From Conus ventricosus (taxonomy: Eukaryota; Mollusca; Gastropoda; Neogastropoda; Conidae): DNA of 57,655 bases. The DNA lies in contig JAFLJL010014225.1 of NCBI GenBank assembly GCA_018398815.1, positions 1 to 57,655 on the forward strand. The letters are read 5' to 3'. The notes under the pieces are model-generated. The model was given only the letters and a program-made list of their open reading frames with translations. It did no database searches and had not been told where the DNA came from. Below, in pieces: positions 42,596-55,173 of this stretch. Both the position numbers and the translations under genes were made by a program. Position 1 is the stretch's first letter, and every line of letters begins with the position of its first letter.

Positions 42596-43939
42596 TCCGA
42601 AAAGTAGACATAGTTTCATGATTTTCGGGTCCGACGGAACATTTTTGTTTTCCCTGAAAATCGTCGCAGCTATTGTATCAGTGATTTCAGGTTTGGGATG
42701 ACTGTTGGAGAATCATTGGCCGGATTGGCCTTTGACCGTTTGTCGATGTGTAATGACCTTCTGATCTGATTATCTGGGAGAAACCTGCAGTTTACACGGT
42801 TCCGCTGGTACCTGCCATGGGGTACGACTGTCTCCAGAGCGCGGCATCGTGGCCGCTAGTATTTCCTGTTCGTTCTGCGACTTGTCAACCTTGATTGTAC
42901 GCACATTTGGAAGCAGGTGGTGGATATAGCTGGCTGCTACAGAGTGATGTCGTTACGTTCATTTTTTGGCGTTAGAGACCTAAGCTGTCTTCTGACATGC
43001 ACGTCTATCTTGGAAGTCTGTTCACCCGATCAAAGTGAAACTGGCCAAGTAGATATTTTTCTTCGCTTTTATTTTTATGATGGATCGATGAGAATGAGGT
43101 GGTTTTTTGTGTGAAGCTGCATGACTAGGGATTTCCATTCCAGTCTGGAGATTTGGCTTGACGGGGCTGTACTCTACGCTTCCTTTCATAATATATCCCG
43201 GCGGTCAACCAGGCCCGAGAGACACAGGCTACATGCAGTTTGTTGGTCAGGAAATATGAGCAGAACGTTCACAGAGACTGCATCCATTCAGTGGATGAAA
43301 TCTCGACTGTGTGGTCCCAGTACTTACCAACTGCGTCTGCAGCAAACGCAATCTGGGGTAGGAGCCGGTTCGGGGCTGAAAAAACCCACATGACTCGGAT
43401 GAGCCTGTTCAGCAACTTATTCTCACACCAATGGCGTGGGTCATGTGCGACCCATTAAAATGTGTAGGCCTGGGGGGTACCGCGACTCTAATTTCGATGT
43501 TACTTGATTTTGCACATGAATTGAGATTTCTGATGTGACCAGCGGCTATTTTGATCGTGAGGAACTCCTAAGATTTTCGTGAGCATAGCTCTATCCGTTC
43601 ATAAGATATGATGTTTTGTACTGAGGCTCACTGGGCCGTGGAAGACCCATGGTAAGCACGGTAAAGGTTTAATAAGGACCCACGGAGAGGTACGGGTCTA
43701 GAAGGCCTAGAGTACGTTTACACTCACGCCACGAGACCAATTCATGACATTTCAAGGGAGAATGCCAAATGTCTGTCTTGTCTGTTTGTCTCTCTATATC
43801 TGATTGGGAAGGTTACCAAAAAAAAAATTCACTCACACACACACACACACACCACCACACACACACACCACACACACACACACTCACCACAGACACTCAC
43901 CACACGCGCGCGTCGCGCGCACACACACACACACACACT

Positions 43940-43970
<31 letters not shown>

Positions 43971-45363
43971 ACACACATGCAGCAACCAAGTACAAACAAA
44001 ACAAAAATCATACCAAAACATAGAAAACAAAAAACTTACAAAATAATAGCAACAATCAACAAAACCTATATGAGGGACCACTGCTCAAAATAGTCTATCG
44101 TCTAATCACCCACCTGAAGAAAAGAAGTATTTCAGTACCATGATTACGCGTCTGTGAATATAGTTTCCAATGTGACATTCATTTGTTATCCACTTTCCAC
44201 ACTGACATCGTACCACAACAGTACGTTTGCGTGTGAAAACCTAAATGATTGCTCATCGCTGCAAATTAATCATCGCACCCAATGAGTATTCTCGTCGGCA
44301 TAAAACGCATTATTGTTGTTGTTTTTTTTTTTTTTATCTTCTTGCTTTCTTTCTTTCTATCTTTATCTATTCATTTTTCACTTTCTGTCATATTGCAGTG
44401 CAAATCAAAATTGTTTCTTTTAACATCTGGAAGTCTTGGGTCTTCCACAGAACAACGTGAAAATCGTGTAGTGTGGTTACAACGACTTTCAATGACGAAA
44501 TGATACATCTTCTCATGTAGAAAGCTAGAATTTCAAACATGGTTTGAAAATTAGCAACTAAACATCCCAGTCCTTTACCGGCGACACTATCCTCCCCCCC
44601 TCCCCCCCCCCCCCCCGCTGTACCACCCCCCCTTCACCACCCCCCACTATCCCCACGAACGACAAACGCTGAGAATGAGGGCTGTAATCTTCTTCCCCCC
44701 CCCCCCCCCCTCCCCTCCGGCCCCCCTTTCCAATTCTTGGATTTGGTTGTTGTTACTGATGTCCTGGTTGTCCATTAACATTCTCGTTTCTTTGTTTGAG
44801 ATTGTTTTTCGTGCTTGTTTTGCTACTTTTCTTTGCACTGTGGCTCCTTTTGTTGCTGTTGCTCCTTTTGTTGCTGTTCTCTTTATGTGCTGTTGCTCCT
44901 TTTGTTGCTGTTCTCTTTAAGTGTGTTGCTCCTTTTGTTGACCTGTTTCTTTATGTTTTGCTCTTCTGGTCTTTTTGAGGTATACTTCTTCACTTGTTTT
45001 TTCTTCCTCTTGCTGCTTTTGTTGTGTCGTGTGTGGTGTGTGTGTGGGTGTCTGTGTGGTGTGTGTGTGTGTGTGTGTGTGTGTGGTGTTGTGTGAGGAG
45101 AGGAGAGGAGGAAGAGAGAGAGAGAGGAAATAGGCTGAGAGAGAGAGTGAGTGTGTGTGTGTGTGTGTGTGTGTTGTGTGTGTGGTGTGTGTGTGGGTGT
45201 GTACGTGTGTTTTTGTTTGTTTTGTATGTTGTTCTTATGGGTTTTCACTCTTACTTTACTTTTTCTTAGTTGTGTTTAGGTTGTTAATCGTCGCCATGTT
45301 GAAATAATTGGGTGTTTAAGTTGTTGTTGGTGTAGTTGTTGTTGGTGCGTTAGTTCCTTTTTT

Positions 45364-45838
45364 GTACTCCCACTTCTTAAAGAACAGGGAGTACATTACA
45401 ATGGGATAAGTCGAAATGTTTTGTCTGTGTGTTGTCTGTGTGTCTGTCTGTATGTACTGTCCCGTCCGTGGTCAAAAATGGTGTCTCTCGTCCGGAAAAA
45501 TCTAATGGGCCGACGTTTTTGAAAATTTGTAGGTATGTTCATTTTGGTGTCACGGAATCAATGCCCGTATGTTGTTATTGTACGTATATAGCCGTTTAGT
45601 AATCGGTTTTTTTTTTTTAAAACGGCCAATAATGGTTTTTCTTCTTCTATGAAAAATCTCAGAAAAATTACTTGGCCGATCTTTCTGAAAATGTGTAGGT
45701 ATGTTCATTGTGGGTCACGGATGATGGCCGATGTTTTACCAGAGTTGCCGTTACTAACGGCTATAACGGCCCCGAAACGGTTGTTCCTCTTATGGAATAT
45801 CTGACGGCGTATTCCTGAATAAATTAAACTGGGAGTAC
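45364..45838. mobile_element. Inverted-terminal-repeat element (copy A)
   Basis: GTACTCCCA at the left end and TGGGAGTAC at the right. It has the same internal plan as the copy at 55,174-55,619, with more indels. Confidence 0.6.
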
Positions 45839-46914
45839 GTTTATATGCTTTTGCCATCTTGTTTTGTGTGTTTGCTGGTCCTCTTCTGATTCTTGTTTTT
45901 TTGTTGTTGTGTGCTATCTTTTTGTCTGTTGATCGTTCTTTTTATCTTGTCCGTGTTGCTTTCTTGTCGCTGTTTCGGTTGTTCTTTTGTAGTTGTTTTG
46001 GTGTTTGTTCTTGTTTGTTTTGTTGTCGTTCCTGTTTTCCTTCGCATTCTTGATGTTGTGTCATTTGTTGGGTGTGTTGTTGATTGGTTGTTGTTTTTTG
46101 TTCGGTATGCTTGCGTGCTTGTAGGCCCTGCTCGTTGTTTCTCGGTGTTGTCTTAGCGTTGATCTTGTTGTTGGTTGTTGTCGGTTTTCTTATCGGCGTC
46201 TGTGTTCGTGGCCTTTTGCTGACCTGGATTTGTACGTCCAGTGTCCTTCGTGACGTAAATGTCCATGTGACGTCTATGTCCACTCGTGCACTTGACTTGT
46301 TACCAATGTCCATCGTGACCATGTCTCCTTTTGATGTGCCAGTTCACGCAGTGGGCGCAAGCTCATTTAATTTTGATTATTAACAATCATGAATAATAAT
46401 ATTAATAAACAAACCAATAATGATAATATAATAATAAATAATATGACAATAATAATAATATTAATGATGATATTTATAGTAATAATGATAATATAATGTG
46501 ATGATGGTTAATATACATAATATAATACAGTAATAATTATAATAATAATAATAATTAATACAATAATAATAATTATTAATAATTCATGGCGATTAAAATC
46601 TTATTCATAGCCCATAAGCCGCTTACAAATTACATTCAAAAGGCTAAAAGAAAACATAAATGAAAAATCCAAATAGAATACGAACGTTGCCAAAAAGTTA
46701 CCATGCGTCATACAAACAAGGGTGATAGGTGACACCCACCCACGCACACGCCATACGGTTGGAGCGAGAAATCCCAGACTTACCTCAGTAGATGGCGTGG
46801 GAGGGAAGCAAGTGCGAGGGACGATCATTGGGCCAGTGGAAAAGGCCAGTCGAACTCTTGCTGGCCCTCTGCACGATATCTGAGCTCAGACGTAGCATCT
46901 GTTGTGTCTGTTTT

Positions 46915-47125
46915 TGAGGGGTGGTGGTGGTTTGGTGATGGTGGTGGTGGTGGTGGTGGTGGTGGTGATGGTGGTGGTGGTGTGTGGTGGTGGTGGGTGT
47001 GTGGTGGTGGTGGTCATGGTGGTGCATGGTGAGTGGTGTGGTGGTGGTGATGGCGGGTTGGTGGTGGTGGTGGTGGTGGGTCGGTAGTGTGGTGGTGGCG
47101 GTGGTGGTGGGATGTGGTGGTGGTG
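46915..47125. repeat. GGT trinucleotide array (copy A)
   Basis: GGT repeats with GAT and TGT interruptions. It is followed at 47,322-47,391 by a CT microsatellite. Confidence 0.93.
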
Positions 47126-47320
47126 GTTTTACTTATGTTTTTTGTTGCTATCATTTGTTGGTTGAACAAAGTGAGATTTGTGTACAGAATATCAACTTCC
47201 ACCAGATGGAGGTGTGAGGATAACCACGTTCACAAAAAAAAAACCCCCAAAAAAACAAAAAAAAAAAAATTATACATGGGGACAGGGAGAAGCGTTAGAC
47301 TCCAACAAAGTTGAAACAGT

Positions 47321-47393
<73 letters not shown>

Positions 47394-48044
47394 ACTCTCT
47401 GGCTTCATGAACTTATTTCTTGAGAAACTTACAGAAAATGTTACACACACCACTGCCACACCCCATTCCAATTTTAAAAAACAAAACATCTGGCAGGCTG
47501 AAGAAACTTAAACTTAAAATCCTGGATCCGCTCTGTGGTCAGATCCTATCAATATTGAAAGATTCGTAATTGGGGCCACATTCAGTATTTCCGTGAAGTT
47601 GGGTTAAAAAAAAATCAGGTAGAGTGTTTGTCTAGTCCCCGCTAGGCCCTAACAGACATATCCAAGGAAAACACGCAGGTAAAAACATCTCGCCCTTGGA
47701 GGCCGGTAACAATAATTCTGTTGGGCCATATTCAGTATTTCCTGTTGAAGTTTCGTCAAAAAATCAGTTCAGTCGTTTAGTTAGTCCTGCTAGGGCCTAA
47801 CAGACAGATCAAGGGAAAACACGCAGGTCAAATCGGTTCAGACTTTTTTGTCTAGTCCTGCTAGGCTAACAGTAAGAGGTGAAATCAGTGTCGAGTAGTG
47901 TTTGTCTAGTCCTGCTAGGCCAAAACAGACAGGATCAGGAAAACATGCAGGTAAAAAACATCTCATCCCTTGGCGAGGTTATAACAAACAATTCTGAGAA
48001 AGAAGGCGAAATTTGGGTTACAAAAAAAAGCGGTATAGTTAATA

Positions 48045-48240
48045 AAACGCGCGCGCGCGCGCACGCACAACACCTCACACAACAAACACACACACACACT
48101 CACACACACACACACACACACACATACACACACAACACAACACACACACCCACACACACACACACACAACACACACACCACACGTAAACAACAACACACA
48201 CACACTCACCACACACTCACACACCGCGCGCGCGCGCCGT
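48045..48240. repeat. CA microsatellite bounded by GC-alternating DNA
   Basis: CA repeats with CGCGCG at both ends (48,047-48,064 and 48,225-48,246). It separates duplication copy A from the 20-bp minisatellite. Confidence 0.93.
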
Positions 48241-48355
48241 GCGCGTTGAAGAAGTGCCTCCGGCACAAAGGGTAGTTTGTTACCAAGTTCAAGCAGACTA
48301 TCGACAAGGGCGCACTTGGAACGCTCTTGATGCTTGTGTAAATCCTTCCCATCAT

Positions 48356-48850
48356 ACTGCACACATCGTCATCAACCTGCCCACACGTCATCTACTGCCC
48401 ACATCGTCATCAAACCTGCCCACATTCGTCATTCAACTGCCCACCATCGTCAATCAACCTGCCCCCATCGTCATCTTCAACCTGCTCCACAACGTCCATC
48501 AACCTGCCCACATCGTCATCATACTGTCGAAATCGTCATCATCAACCTGCCACACATCCGTCATCAACCTGCCCACTAGTCATCAAAAACTGCGATCGTC
48601 ATTCATCAACCTGCCACATCGTCATCAAACATGCCCACATCGTCGTCATCAACTGGGCCCACATCGTCGTCATCAACCGCCCCACATCGTCATCCAACAC
48701 TGCCACATCGTCGTCATCAACCTGCCCACATCGGTCATCATCATATACCTGCCCTCATCGTCATCAAACCTGCCCACATCGTCATCATCAACCTGCCCAC
48801 TCGTCATCAACCTGCCCACTTTCGTCATTCAACCTGCCCTACATCGTTTT
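48356..48850. repeat. 20-bp minisatellite, left array
   Basis: Units of CATCGTCATCAACCTGCCCA, about 20 bases, with one- to three-base variations. About 22-24 copies up to the point where LINE E begins. Confidence 0.93.
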
Positions 48851-48851
48851 T

Positions 48852-50120
48852 CACAAACGTTTGCTGATGACATGGAGCTTTCGAAGAGTGGCAACCTGAT
48901 GAGTTAGTTTCTGTTCAATCTTGGGGGTGTCTCGGTGTATCAGCAGTGTGCAGGTGTGGATGACAAGTAAATAAGCTTAAATTTAAATTGTGGAAAAGAC
49001 TGAAGTTCATGCCCGTTGGAAACTCCCCTCCTGCCTCAAACTGTTGAAGTCAGAGTCATGGTTGTTGATGGTTTTGGAATAGATTTCAATAACTTTTTGT
49101 TTTTCTATTTCAAATACCTTGGTGTTACCATTGTCAGTGTTGACCATTCAGATTCAAATTTCTGTAGTCTGTTCGCTAATCTTTTAGAGCTGAGACGTTA
49201 TTTGCTTCCACCGAAGCTTTATATCCAGGAGAAGAGCTGTCAGGCTAGTTCTGTGCCACAGTGATGTCAAGATTGGACTTACTGCAACCTTGTTTATGCT
49301 GGGCTACCCGCCAGAAACAGATTGCATCAGCTGCAGGAGTAGAGCCAAATAGCGCATGCACGACCTCACTGGTTTTGAAGAGGAGGAGGTGTGAGCACAT
49401 CACTCCCTTGCTGATCGAACTGCACTGCTTCCATACAGTAAATCGACTGTGGCAATTTAAACTGGCAGTTCTTGATCCTTTCCGCCTCTTCAATGAATCT
49501 CTTCCTCACTTTTAAGCTCTCTTCTTCTCTCTGCACCTACAAAGCTCTTTCGTTACCCTTCGTCTCTTCTTCACAAAAAACTTTTTGAAATAATCCATAA
49601 GGCGTTCTCTGGAAATTGTTGGCGAAAGAGCCTTCAGTTTAAGAGCACCTTTCTATATGGAACTCCCCCCTGAAGACCTCGTAATCAGCCTACTCTTTCT
49701 TCTTTCTTATTAATTCTCGCTAAAAACTTGCCTCCTTTCAAAAAAGCCAATTCTCTTCTGTTTGTAGATGACTAGATCTCTCTAAATTTCTCAAAACTTG
49801 TTCGGTGTGATTTGAGGCAGTTTATGCATGTAGGGGGCGTCTGCCATTGTTGTATTTTCCTTTTTGCTGTGTGATGAATAATTGTTGATTACGTGCAAAT
49901 GGTACGGACACTGGGCGGGGAGTGATTGTGAAAACAACAAGGGACCAAACTGGACTGGAATGACCAGAAAGCACAAAGAACAGAGTGCGATGGCGAGAGT
50001 CGTTGATGGCCTATGCTCCACCGGGAGCGACGGGCATAATGACGTGCAACAATGGTGGGATGTAAGCGCTTCGAGTGTTGGACAACAAGAATGCGCTATA
50101 TAAGTATTATACATTATTAT
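48852..50120 (+). mobile_element. LINE E: 5'-truncated CR1/L2-like 3' fragment
   Basis: It begins within the RT catalytic block (FADDMELSKSG, about 48,860-48,892) and continues with a lysine/asparagine section (NLNCGKD) and FKYLGVTIVSVDHSD (49,111-49,155). The thumb region follows with YAGLPAR and HITPLLIELHCF (49,398-49,434), then NRLWQFKLAVLD. The 3' end shows GTAAGCGCTTCGAGTGTTGG and GCGCTATATAAGTATTAT, a terminus typical of L2/CR1-like elements. The 20-bp minisatellite lies on both sides, so it inserted into that array. Confidence 0.85.
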
Positions 50121-50142
50121 GTCTTACATCAACCCTTGGGGC

Positions 50143-50640
50143 CCCATCGTCATCAACCTTCCCACATCGTACGTCACAACCTGTCCACATTCGTCATAAA
50201 CTGTCGCCATCGTCAATCACCGTGCCGACTTCGTCATCAAACCTGGGCAACATCGTCATCAACCTGCCCACATCGTCATCAACCTGCCCACATCGTCATC
50301 ATACCGGCCCACCCCACATCGTCATTCAACCTGTCGACATCGTTTCATCATACCTGCCACTCTTCTCAACCTGCCACATCGTCATCAAACCTGCCGACAT
50401 TGTCATCAACCGCCCACCATCGTCATCAACCTGCCGTCATCGTCGTTCAACATTTCCGACATCGTCTTCATCCTGCCGACATCGTCAACGTCATCCTGCC
50501 CCCGTCGTCATCAACCTGTGCCCACATCGTCATCAACTGTCCCACATCGTTCTCAAACCTGCGACATCTCGTCAACCTTCACGTCATCGCTTCTTCCTGC
50601 CACATCGTCATCATCAACCTGCCCACATCGTCATCAACTG
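50143..50640. repeat. 20-bp minisatellite, right array
   Basis: The same unit as the left array, about 22-24 copies. It stops where duplication copy B begins (CCTCGAATCC). Confidence 0.93.
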
Positions 50641-50917
50641 CCCTTTTTTTCCTCGAATCCATCTTTCATTGTAAGCGCTTGCTGATTCTGTACGTGATTT
50701 TGACAAGAAGGATTCAGTTGCACAAATGTCGCCGAAGTACTGTGATCATTTATCTGAAATATTCAATGAGATCATGGATGAACAAATCGATACGCCATCA
50801 CTAGCCACACAAGCAGTCATGGGTGATGACTGTATGAAGCGAATTTGAGGGTTTAATGGTAATAACAAAAAAACAAAAATTAAAAAAATCATAGCACTGC
50901 ATCTTTTTGGGGTCAAG

Positions 50918-51045
50918 TTCCGCTCATAAACCGTTTTAGTTTACAGTCACGAGGCGTATAGGCGACGTGTGTGTCGTGTCGCTCATAAACCGTTTAGTTT
51001 ACAGTAATCGGAGTATAGGCGACTTGTGTGCCTTGTCGCTGATAT
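50918..51045. repeat. ~55-bp tandem repeat (copy B)
   Basis: GCTCATAAACCGTTTAGTTTA occurs twice in slightly altered form, each followed by an ACAGT..CG..GTATAGGCGAC segment. The third unit is partial. Confidence 0.8.
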
Positions 51046-51089
51046 GCCGTTGGGAGCAATTCTGGTAGGGGAAAATGTTTGTTTTTTTC

Positions 51090-51160
51090 CGGAAAGAGAG
51101 AGAGAGAGGAGAGAGAGAGGGAGAGAGAGAGAGAGAGGAGAGAGAGAGGAGAGAGAGGTT
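51090..51160. repeat. GA microsatellite
   Basis: Imperfect GA repeat. A G-run of about 24 bases follows at 51,212-51,236. Confidence 0.93.
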
Positions 51161-51314
51161 CTTAATTAACATTTTATTCTCATTACCAAAATAAAAAAGG
51201 CTTTGACATGGTGGGGGGGGGGGGGGGGGGGGGGGGTAACAGGACAATAACCTTTTCCTCTTTCTTTCGTCGTGAGTAAATGTTACACAGTTATGACCGT
51301 CGTAAATCAAATCA

Positions 51315-51329
51315 AGGGGAGAGAGAGAG

Positions 51330-51403
<74 letters not shown>

Positions 51404-51508
51404 GGCACAGAGAGAGGGGCACAGAGAGAGAGGCATAGAGAGAGAGAGGCGGGGGCACAGAGAGAGAGAGAGAGAGGCACAGAGAGAGGGGCACAGAGAG
51501 AGGCACGG

Positions 51509-51540
<32 letters not shown>

Positions 51541-51600
51541 AGGCGGGGGCACAGACAGAGAGAGGGGGGGGGGGAAGTGGGGAGGAGAGGGAGGATGAGG
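51315..51600. repeat. Compound GA / GGCACAGAGAGAG array
   Basis: Pure GA passes into units carrying GGCACAGAGAGAGG and GGCGGGGGCACAG. It ends in a G-rich stretch. Confidence 0.92.
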
Positions 51601-51802
51601 GGTGGGAGGGCCAAACAAAAGAGGCTCATGACAAGTGCCCACAGACAGCGCCAGAATGAAACAGGGTAAGCTGGCTCACCGGGAATCACTCACATAGGTC
51701 TCCTGTCTGAATGGGACGGCGTTGAATGTTAGCTTATATTCAGGTTTACAGAGAAAACCAAGTCAAAAGACGAACCGGCCAAGACATGTTCATTGTGAGC
51801 CA

Positions 51803-51811
51803 GTGCGCGCG

Positions 51812-51846
<35 letters not shown>

Positions 51847-51893
51847 TTTGACTGACTGATTGAAACCATTTACTGTCAGATAAACATAGTGTT

Positions 51894-51936
<43 letters not shown>

Positions 51937-51946
51937 ACACACACAC
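51803..51946. repeat. Paired GC/CA microsatellites
   Basis: A GCGCGC core leads into CA repeats at 51,818-51,847, and a second CA tract lies at 51,896-51,946. A short unique piece separates them. Confidence 0.93.
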
Positions 51947-52274
51947 ATCACCTCAAATGTTCTGCTAGGTTGTTGTTGTTTTTTCATATAAGTAACTTCA
52001 TTTCTTCATTGTACTACATTTTCAGTCGCGGAAGAGTCCACCATGTTGCCCCTTTGGAGTGTGTATTAGAGTAGCTTCCCTGAACGTGACGTGGCAAAAC
52101 ACAGTTCACAATGGAGATCCAACAGGATTCCACCCGTGCAAAGCGTTCGGCCAGTGAAGCAATACAGCATGTGAAAAAAAAAGTATTTCATGAATCGTCT
52201 AAGTTTACTCACTATCACACACATGCCACGTGTTGTCATTGAATGTGAGAAAAGTAAGAATTCCGTGCATCTTT

Positions 52275-52597
52275 CACACTTCTTCTTTCTTTGAGTGTCC
52301 ACCTTCCTCGAGATGAAGATTCTGACACGTTTGTGTGTATGACCGTTTTTTATCCCGCCATTAAGGCAGCCATACTATATCTTTGGGGAAGGTGATGGGA
52401 TTTTACGTGTGTGCAAGATGTTGTGCGTGCGTTCACACATGGAACCTCGGTTTATAGTCTCATTCAAAGGACTGTATGGGGAATGGAGTCAGAACCAATG
52501 TTAACTCCGAGGGAAAAATCCCCCTGTACCGAAATTCGAACCCGTAACCTCAGGATCACGAGTCCGGCGCTCTACCAACTGAGCTATTCCGGCCCAA
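52275..52597 (-). mobile_element. tRNA-derived SINE (copy B)
   Basis: Read on the minus strand, 52,594-52,523 is tRNA-like. TAGCTCAGTTGGTAGAGC forms the D arm and A box, an anticodon-like loop CTCGTGA follows, and GGTTCGAATTT is the B box. The anticodon position would read CGT, but the acceptor stem does not close, so this is not a functional tRNA. The tail contains GGCTGCCTTAATGGCGGGAT and AAAAACGGTCATACAC, then an A/G-rich end (AAAGAAAGAAGAAG). Tails of this kind are, from memory, common in gastropod SINEs. The element would be transcribed by RNA polymerase III and mobilised by a LINE. Confidence 0.82.
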
Positions 52598-52619
52598 TAG
52601 CCATCCGAAAGTAGACATA

Positions 52620-53690
52620 TTTTCATGATTTTCGGTCCGACGTAACATTTTGTTTCCCAGAAACTCGTCGCAGCTATTGATCAGTGAATTCAGGTTGGAT
52701 GCTGTTGGGAACATTGGCGGATTTGCCTCTTGACCTTGTCGATGTGTAATGACCTTCCTGATCTGATTATCCTGGGAGAACCTGCAGTTTACACGGATCC
52801 GCTGGTACCTGCCATGGGTACGACTGTCACAGAGCGCGGCATCGTGGCCGCTAGTATTTCTGTTCGTTCTGCGACTTGTCAACCTTGATTTTACGCACAT
52901 TTGGAATCAGGTGGATTAGCTGGCTGCACATAGTGATTTCGTTACGTCATATTTGGCGATAGAGACCAAGCTGTCTTCTGACATGCACGTCTACTTGGAA
53001 GTCTGTTACACCGATCAAAGCTGAACTGGCCAACGTAGATATTTTCTTTCTCTTTTCTTTTTATGCTGATCGATGAGAATGAGGATGGTGAAGCTGATGC
53101 TAGGGATTTCCATTCCAGTCTGAGATTGCATGACGGGGCTGTACTCTACGCTTCCTTTCATAATATATCCGGCGTCAACCAGGCCCGAGAGACACAGGCA
53201 CCTGCAGTGTTGGTCAGGAAATTTGAGCAACGCTCACAGAGACGCATCCATTAAGTGGATGAAACTCGACTGTGTGGTCCAGTCTTCCCAACTGAGTCTG
53301 CAGCAAACTCAACTCTGGGTAGGAGCCGGTCGGGGCAGAAAAACCCACATGACTCTGATGGGCTGTTCAGCAACTTATTCCTCACCCAATGGCGTGGGTC
53401 ATGTGCGACCCATTAAAATGTGTAGGTCCTGGGGGAACCGCGACTAATTACGATGATACTTGATTGTGCCCATGCATGAAATTTCTGTGACCAGCGGCTA
53501 TTAAGATCGTTGAGGAACTCCTAAGATTTCGTGAGCATAGCTCTATCCGTTCATAAGATATGATGTTTTTACTGAGTCACTGGGCCGTGGAAGACCAGGA
53601 AGCACGGTAAAGGTTAAAAGGACCCACGGAGAGTAGGACTAGAAGGCCTAGAGAACGTTACACTCACGCCACGAGACCAAATATGACATT
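52620..53690. other. Unique ~1-kb segment of the duplicated block
   Basis: Balanced composition without internal repeats, closely paired with 42,610-43,740. The best open frame is 53,063-53,254 on the plus strand (63 codons, containing DGAVLYASFHNISGVNQA), part of which persists in copy A. A minus-strand frame ending at the SINE head is an artefact of tRNA-like sequence. No domain was recognised. Confidence 0.4.
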
Positions 53691-53760
53691 TCAGGGAGAA
53701 TGCCAAATTCTGTCATGTCAGTTTTGAACTCTCTATATCTGATTGTGAAGGTTAACAAAA

Positions 53761-53762
<2 letters not shown>

Positions 53763-53836
<74 letters not shown>

Positions 53837-53840
53837 CGCG

Positions 53841-53906
<66 letters not shown>
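53763..53906. repeat. CA microsatellite with GC core
   Basis: About 140 bases of CA with CGCGCGCGCGCG in the middle (53,835-53,848). About 570 bases without a gene follow (53,910-54,480), ending at C-runs. Confidence 0.97.
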
Positions 53907-53907
<1 letters not shown>

Positions 53908-54639
53908 GCAACAGACAAACAAAACAAAAATCAACCAAACAAAGAAAACAGAAAACTAACAAAAAAGCAACAACAACAAAACCTATATGAGTGACCACTG
54001 ACATCAAAAAGTCTATCGTCTAATCACCCACCTGAAGAAGTATTTCAGTACCATGATTACGCGCAGTGAATATAGTTTTTCATGTGACATTCATTGTTAT
54101 CCACTTACCACACTGACATCGTACCACAACAGTACGTAAGCGTGAAAACAAAAGATTGCTCATCGCTGCAAATTAATCATCGCCAATGATTATTCTCGTC
54201 GGCAAAAACGTCATTATTGTTGTTGTTTTTTTTTTTTATCTTCTTTCTTTCTTTCTTTCTATCTTTATCTATTCATTTTTCACATTCTGTCAAATGCATT
54301 GCAAATCAAAATTGTATCTTTTAACCTCTTGATGTCATGGTCCTCCACAGACAACGTGAAAATCGTGTAGTGTGTAACAACGCCTTTCATGACGAAAGAT
54401 ACTCTTCTCATGAAGAAAGCTAGAAATTCAAATGGTTTGAAACTAGCAACTAACATCCCACGTCCATTACCGCGACACTATCCTCCCCCCCCCCCCCTCT
54501 CCCCCGAACGACACCATGAGAATGAAGACTTTACTCTTCTTCCCCCCCCCCCCCCCCCTCCCCTCGGCCCCCCTTTCCACTTCTTGTTTTTGTTGTTGTT
54601 ACTGATGTCCTTGTTGTCATTAACATTCTCGTTTCTTTG

Positions 54640-54810
54640 TTGTGCTTGTTTTTCTTGCTGTTGCTCCTTTTCTTGCTGTTGCTCCTTTTGTTGCTGTTGC
54701 TCCTTTTGTTGCTGTTCTCTTTATGTTGCTGTTGCTCCTTTTGTTGCTGTTCTCTTTATGTTGCTGTTGCTCCTTTTGTTGCTGTTCTCTTTATGTTGCT
54801 CTTCTGGTCT
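54640..54810. repeat. 18/36-bp minisatellite (TTGCTGTTGCTCCTTT)
   Basis: Tandem TTGCTGTTGCTCCTTTTG phrases, with TTCTCTTTATG spacers in the later units. Leucine-rich open frames over it are artefacts. The noisier counterpart is 44,825-44,970. Confidence 0.85.
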
Positions 54811-54859
54811 TATGAGGTATTCTTCTTCACTTGTTTTCTTCTTCCTCTTGCTGCTTTAG

Positions 54860-55020
<161 letters not shown>

Positions 55021-55173
55021 TGTTTATTGTTGTTGTTGTTGTTGTTCTTATTGTTTTCACTCTTACTTACTTTTTCTTAGTTGCTGTTCTAGTTTGTAAT
55101 CGCGCCATGTTGAAATAATTGGGTGTTAAGTTGTTGTTGTTGTTGTTGTTGTTGTTGCGTTAGTTCCTTTTTT

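Larger units (their letters stand above)
40318..47958. repeat. ~7-kb duplication, copy A (longer, noisier)
   Basis: This block matches 50,646-57,655 from end to end. Paired landmarks include the GA arrays (41,067-41,470 with 51,315-51,600), the SINE (42,230-42,595 with 52,275-52,597), the CA array (43,830-43,980 with 53,763-53,906), the inverted-repeat element (45,364-45,838 with 55,174-55,619) and the GGT array (46,920-47,125 with 56,655-56,850). Copy A is about 9% longer, mainly through single inserted bases. It may be a real tandem duplication or an alternative haplotype laid end to end by the assembler. Confidence 0.93.

Noticed and set aside
52523..52594. Functional tRNA gene, anticodon CGT
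   Set aside because: A and B boxes are present, but the acceptor stem does not pair and a SINE tail follows. It is a SINE head.
52556..52900. 115-codon minus-strand protein ending GRNSSVGRAPDS
   Set aside because: That ending is the usual spurious translation of a tRNA-like sequence. The rest lacks recognisable domains.
53648..54007. Cysteine-valine or threonine-histidine repeat proteins over GT/CA arrays
   Set aside because: Dipeptide frames of pure microsatellites, here and at 24.7, 37.7, 39.0, 43.8, 45.0, 48.0, 51.8 and 54.9 kb.
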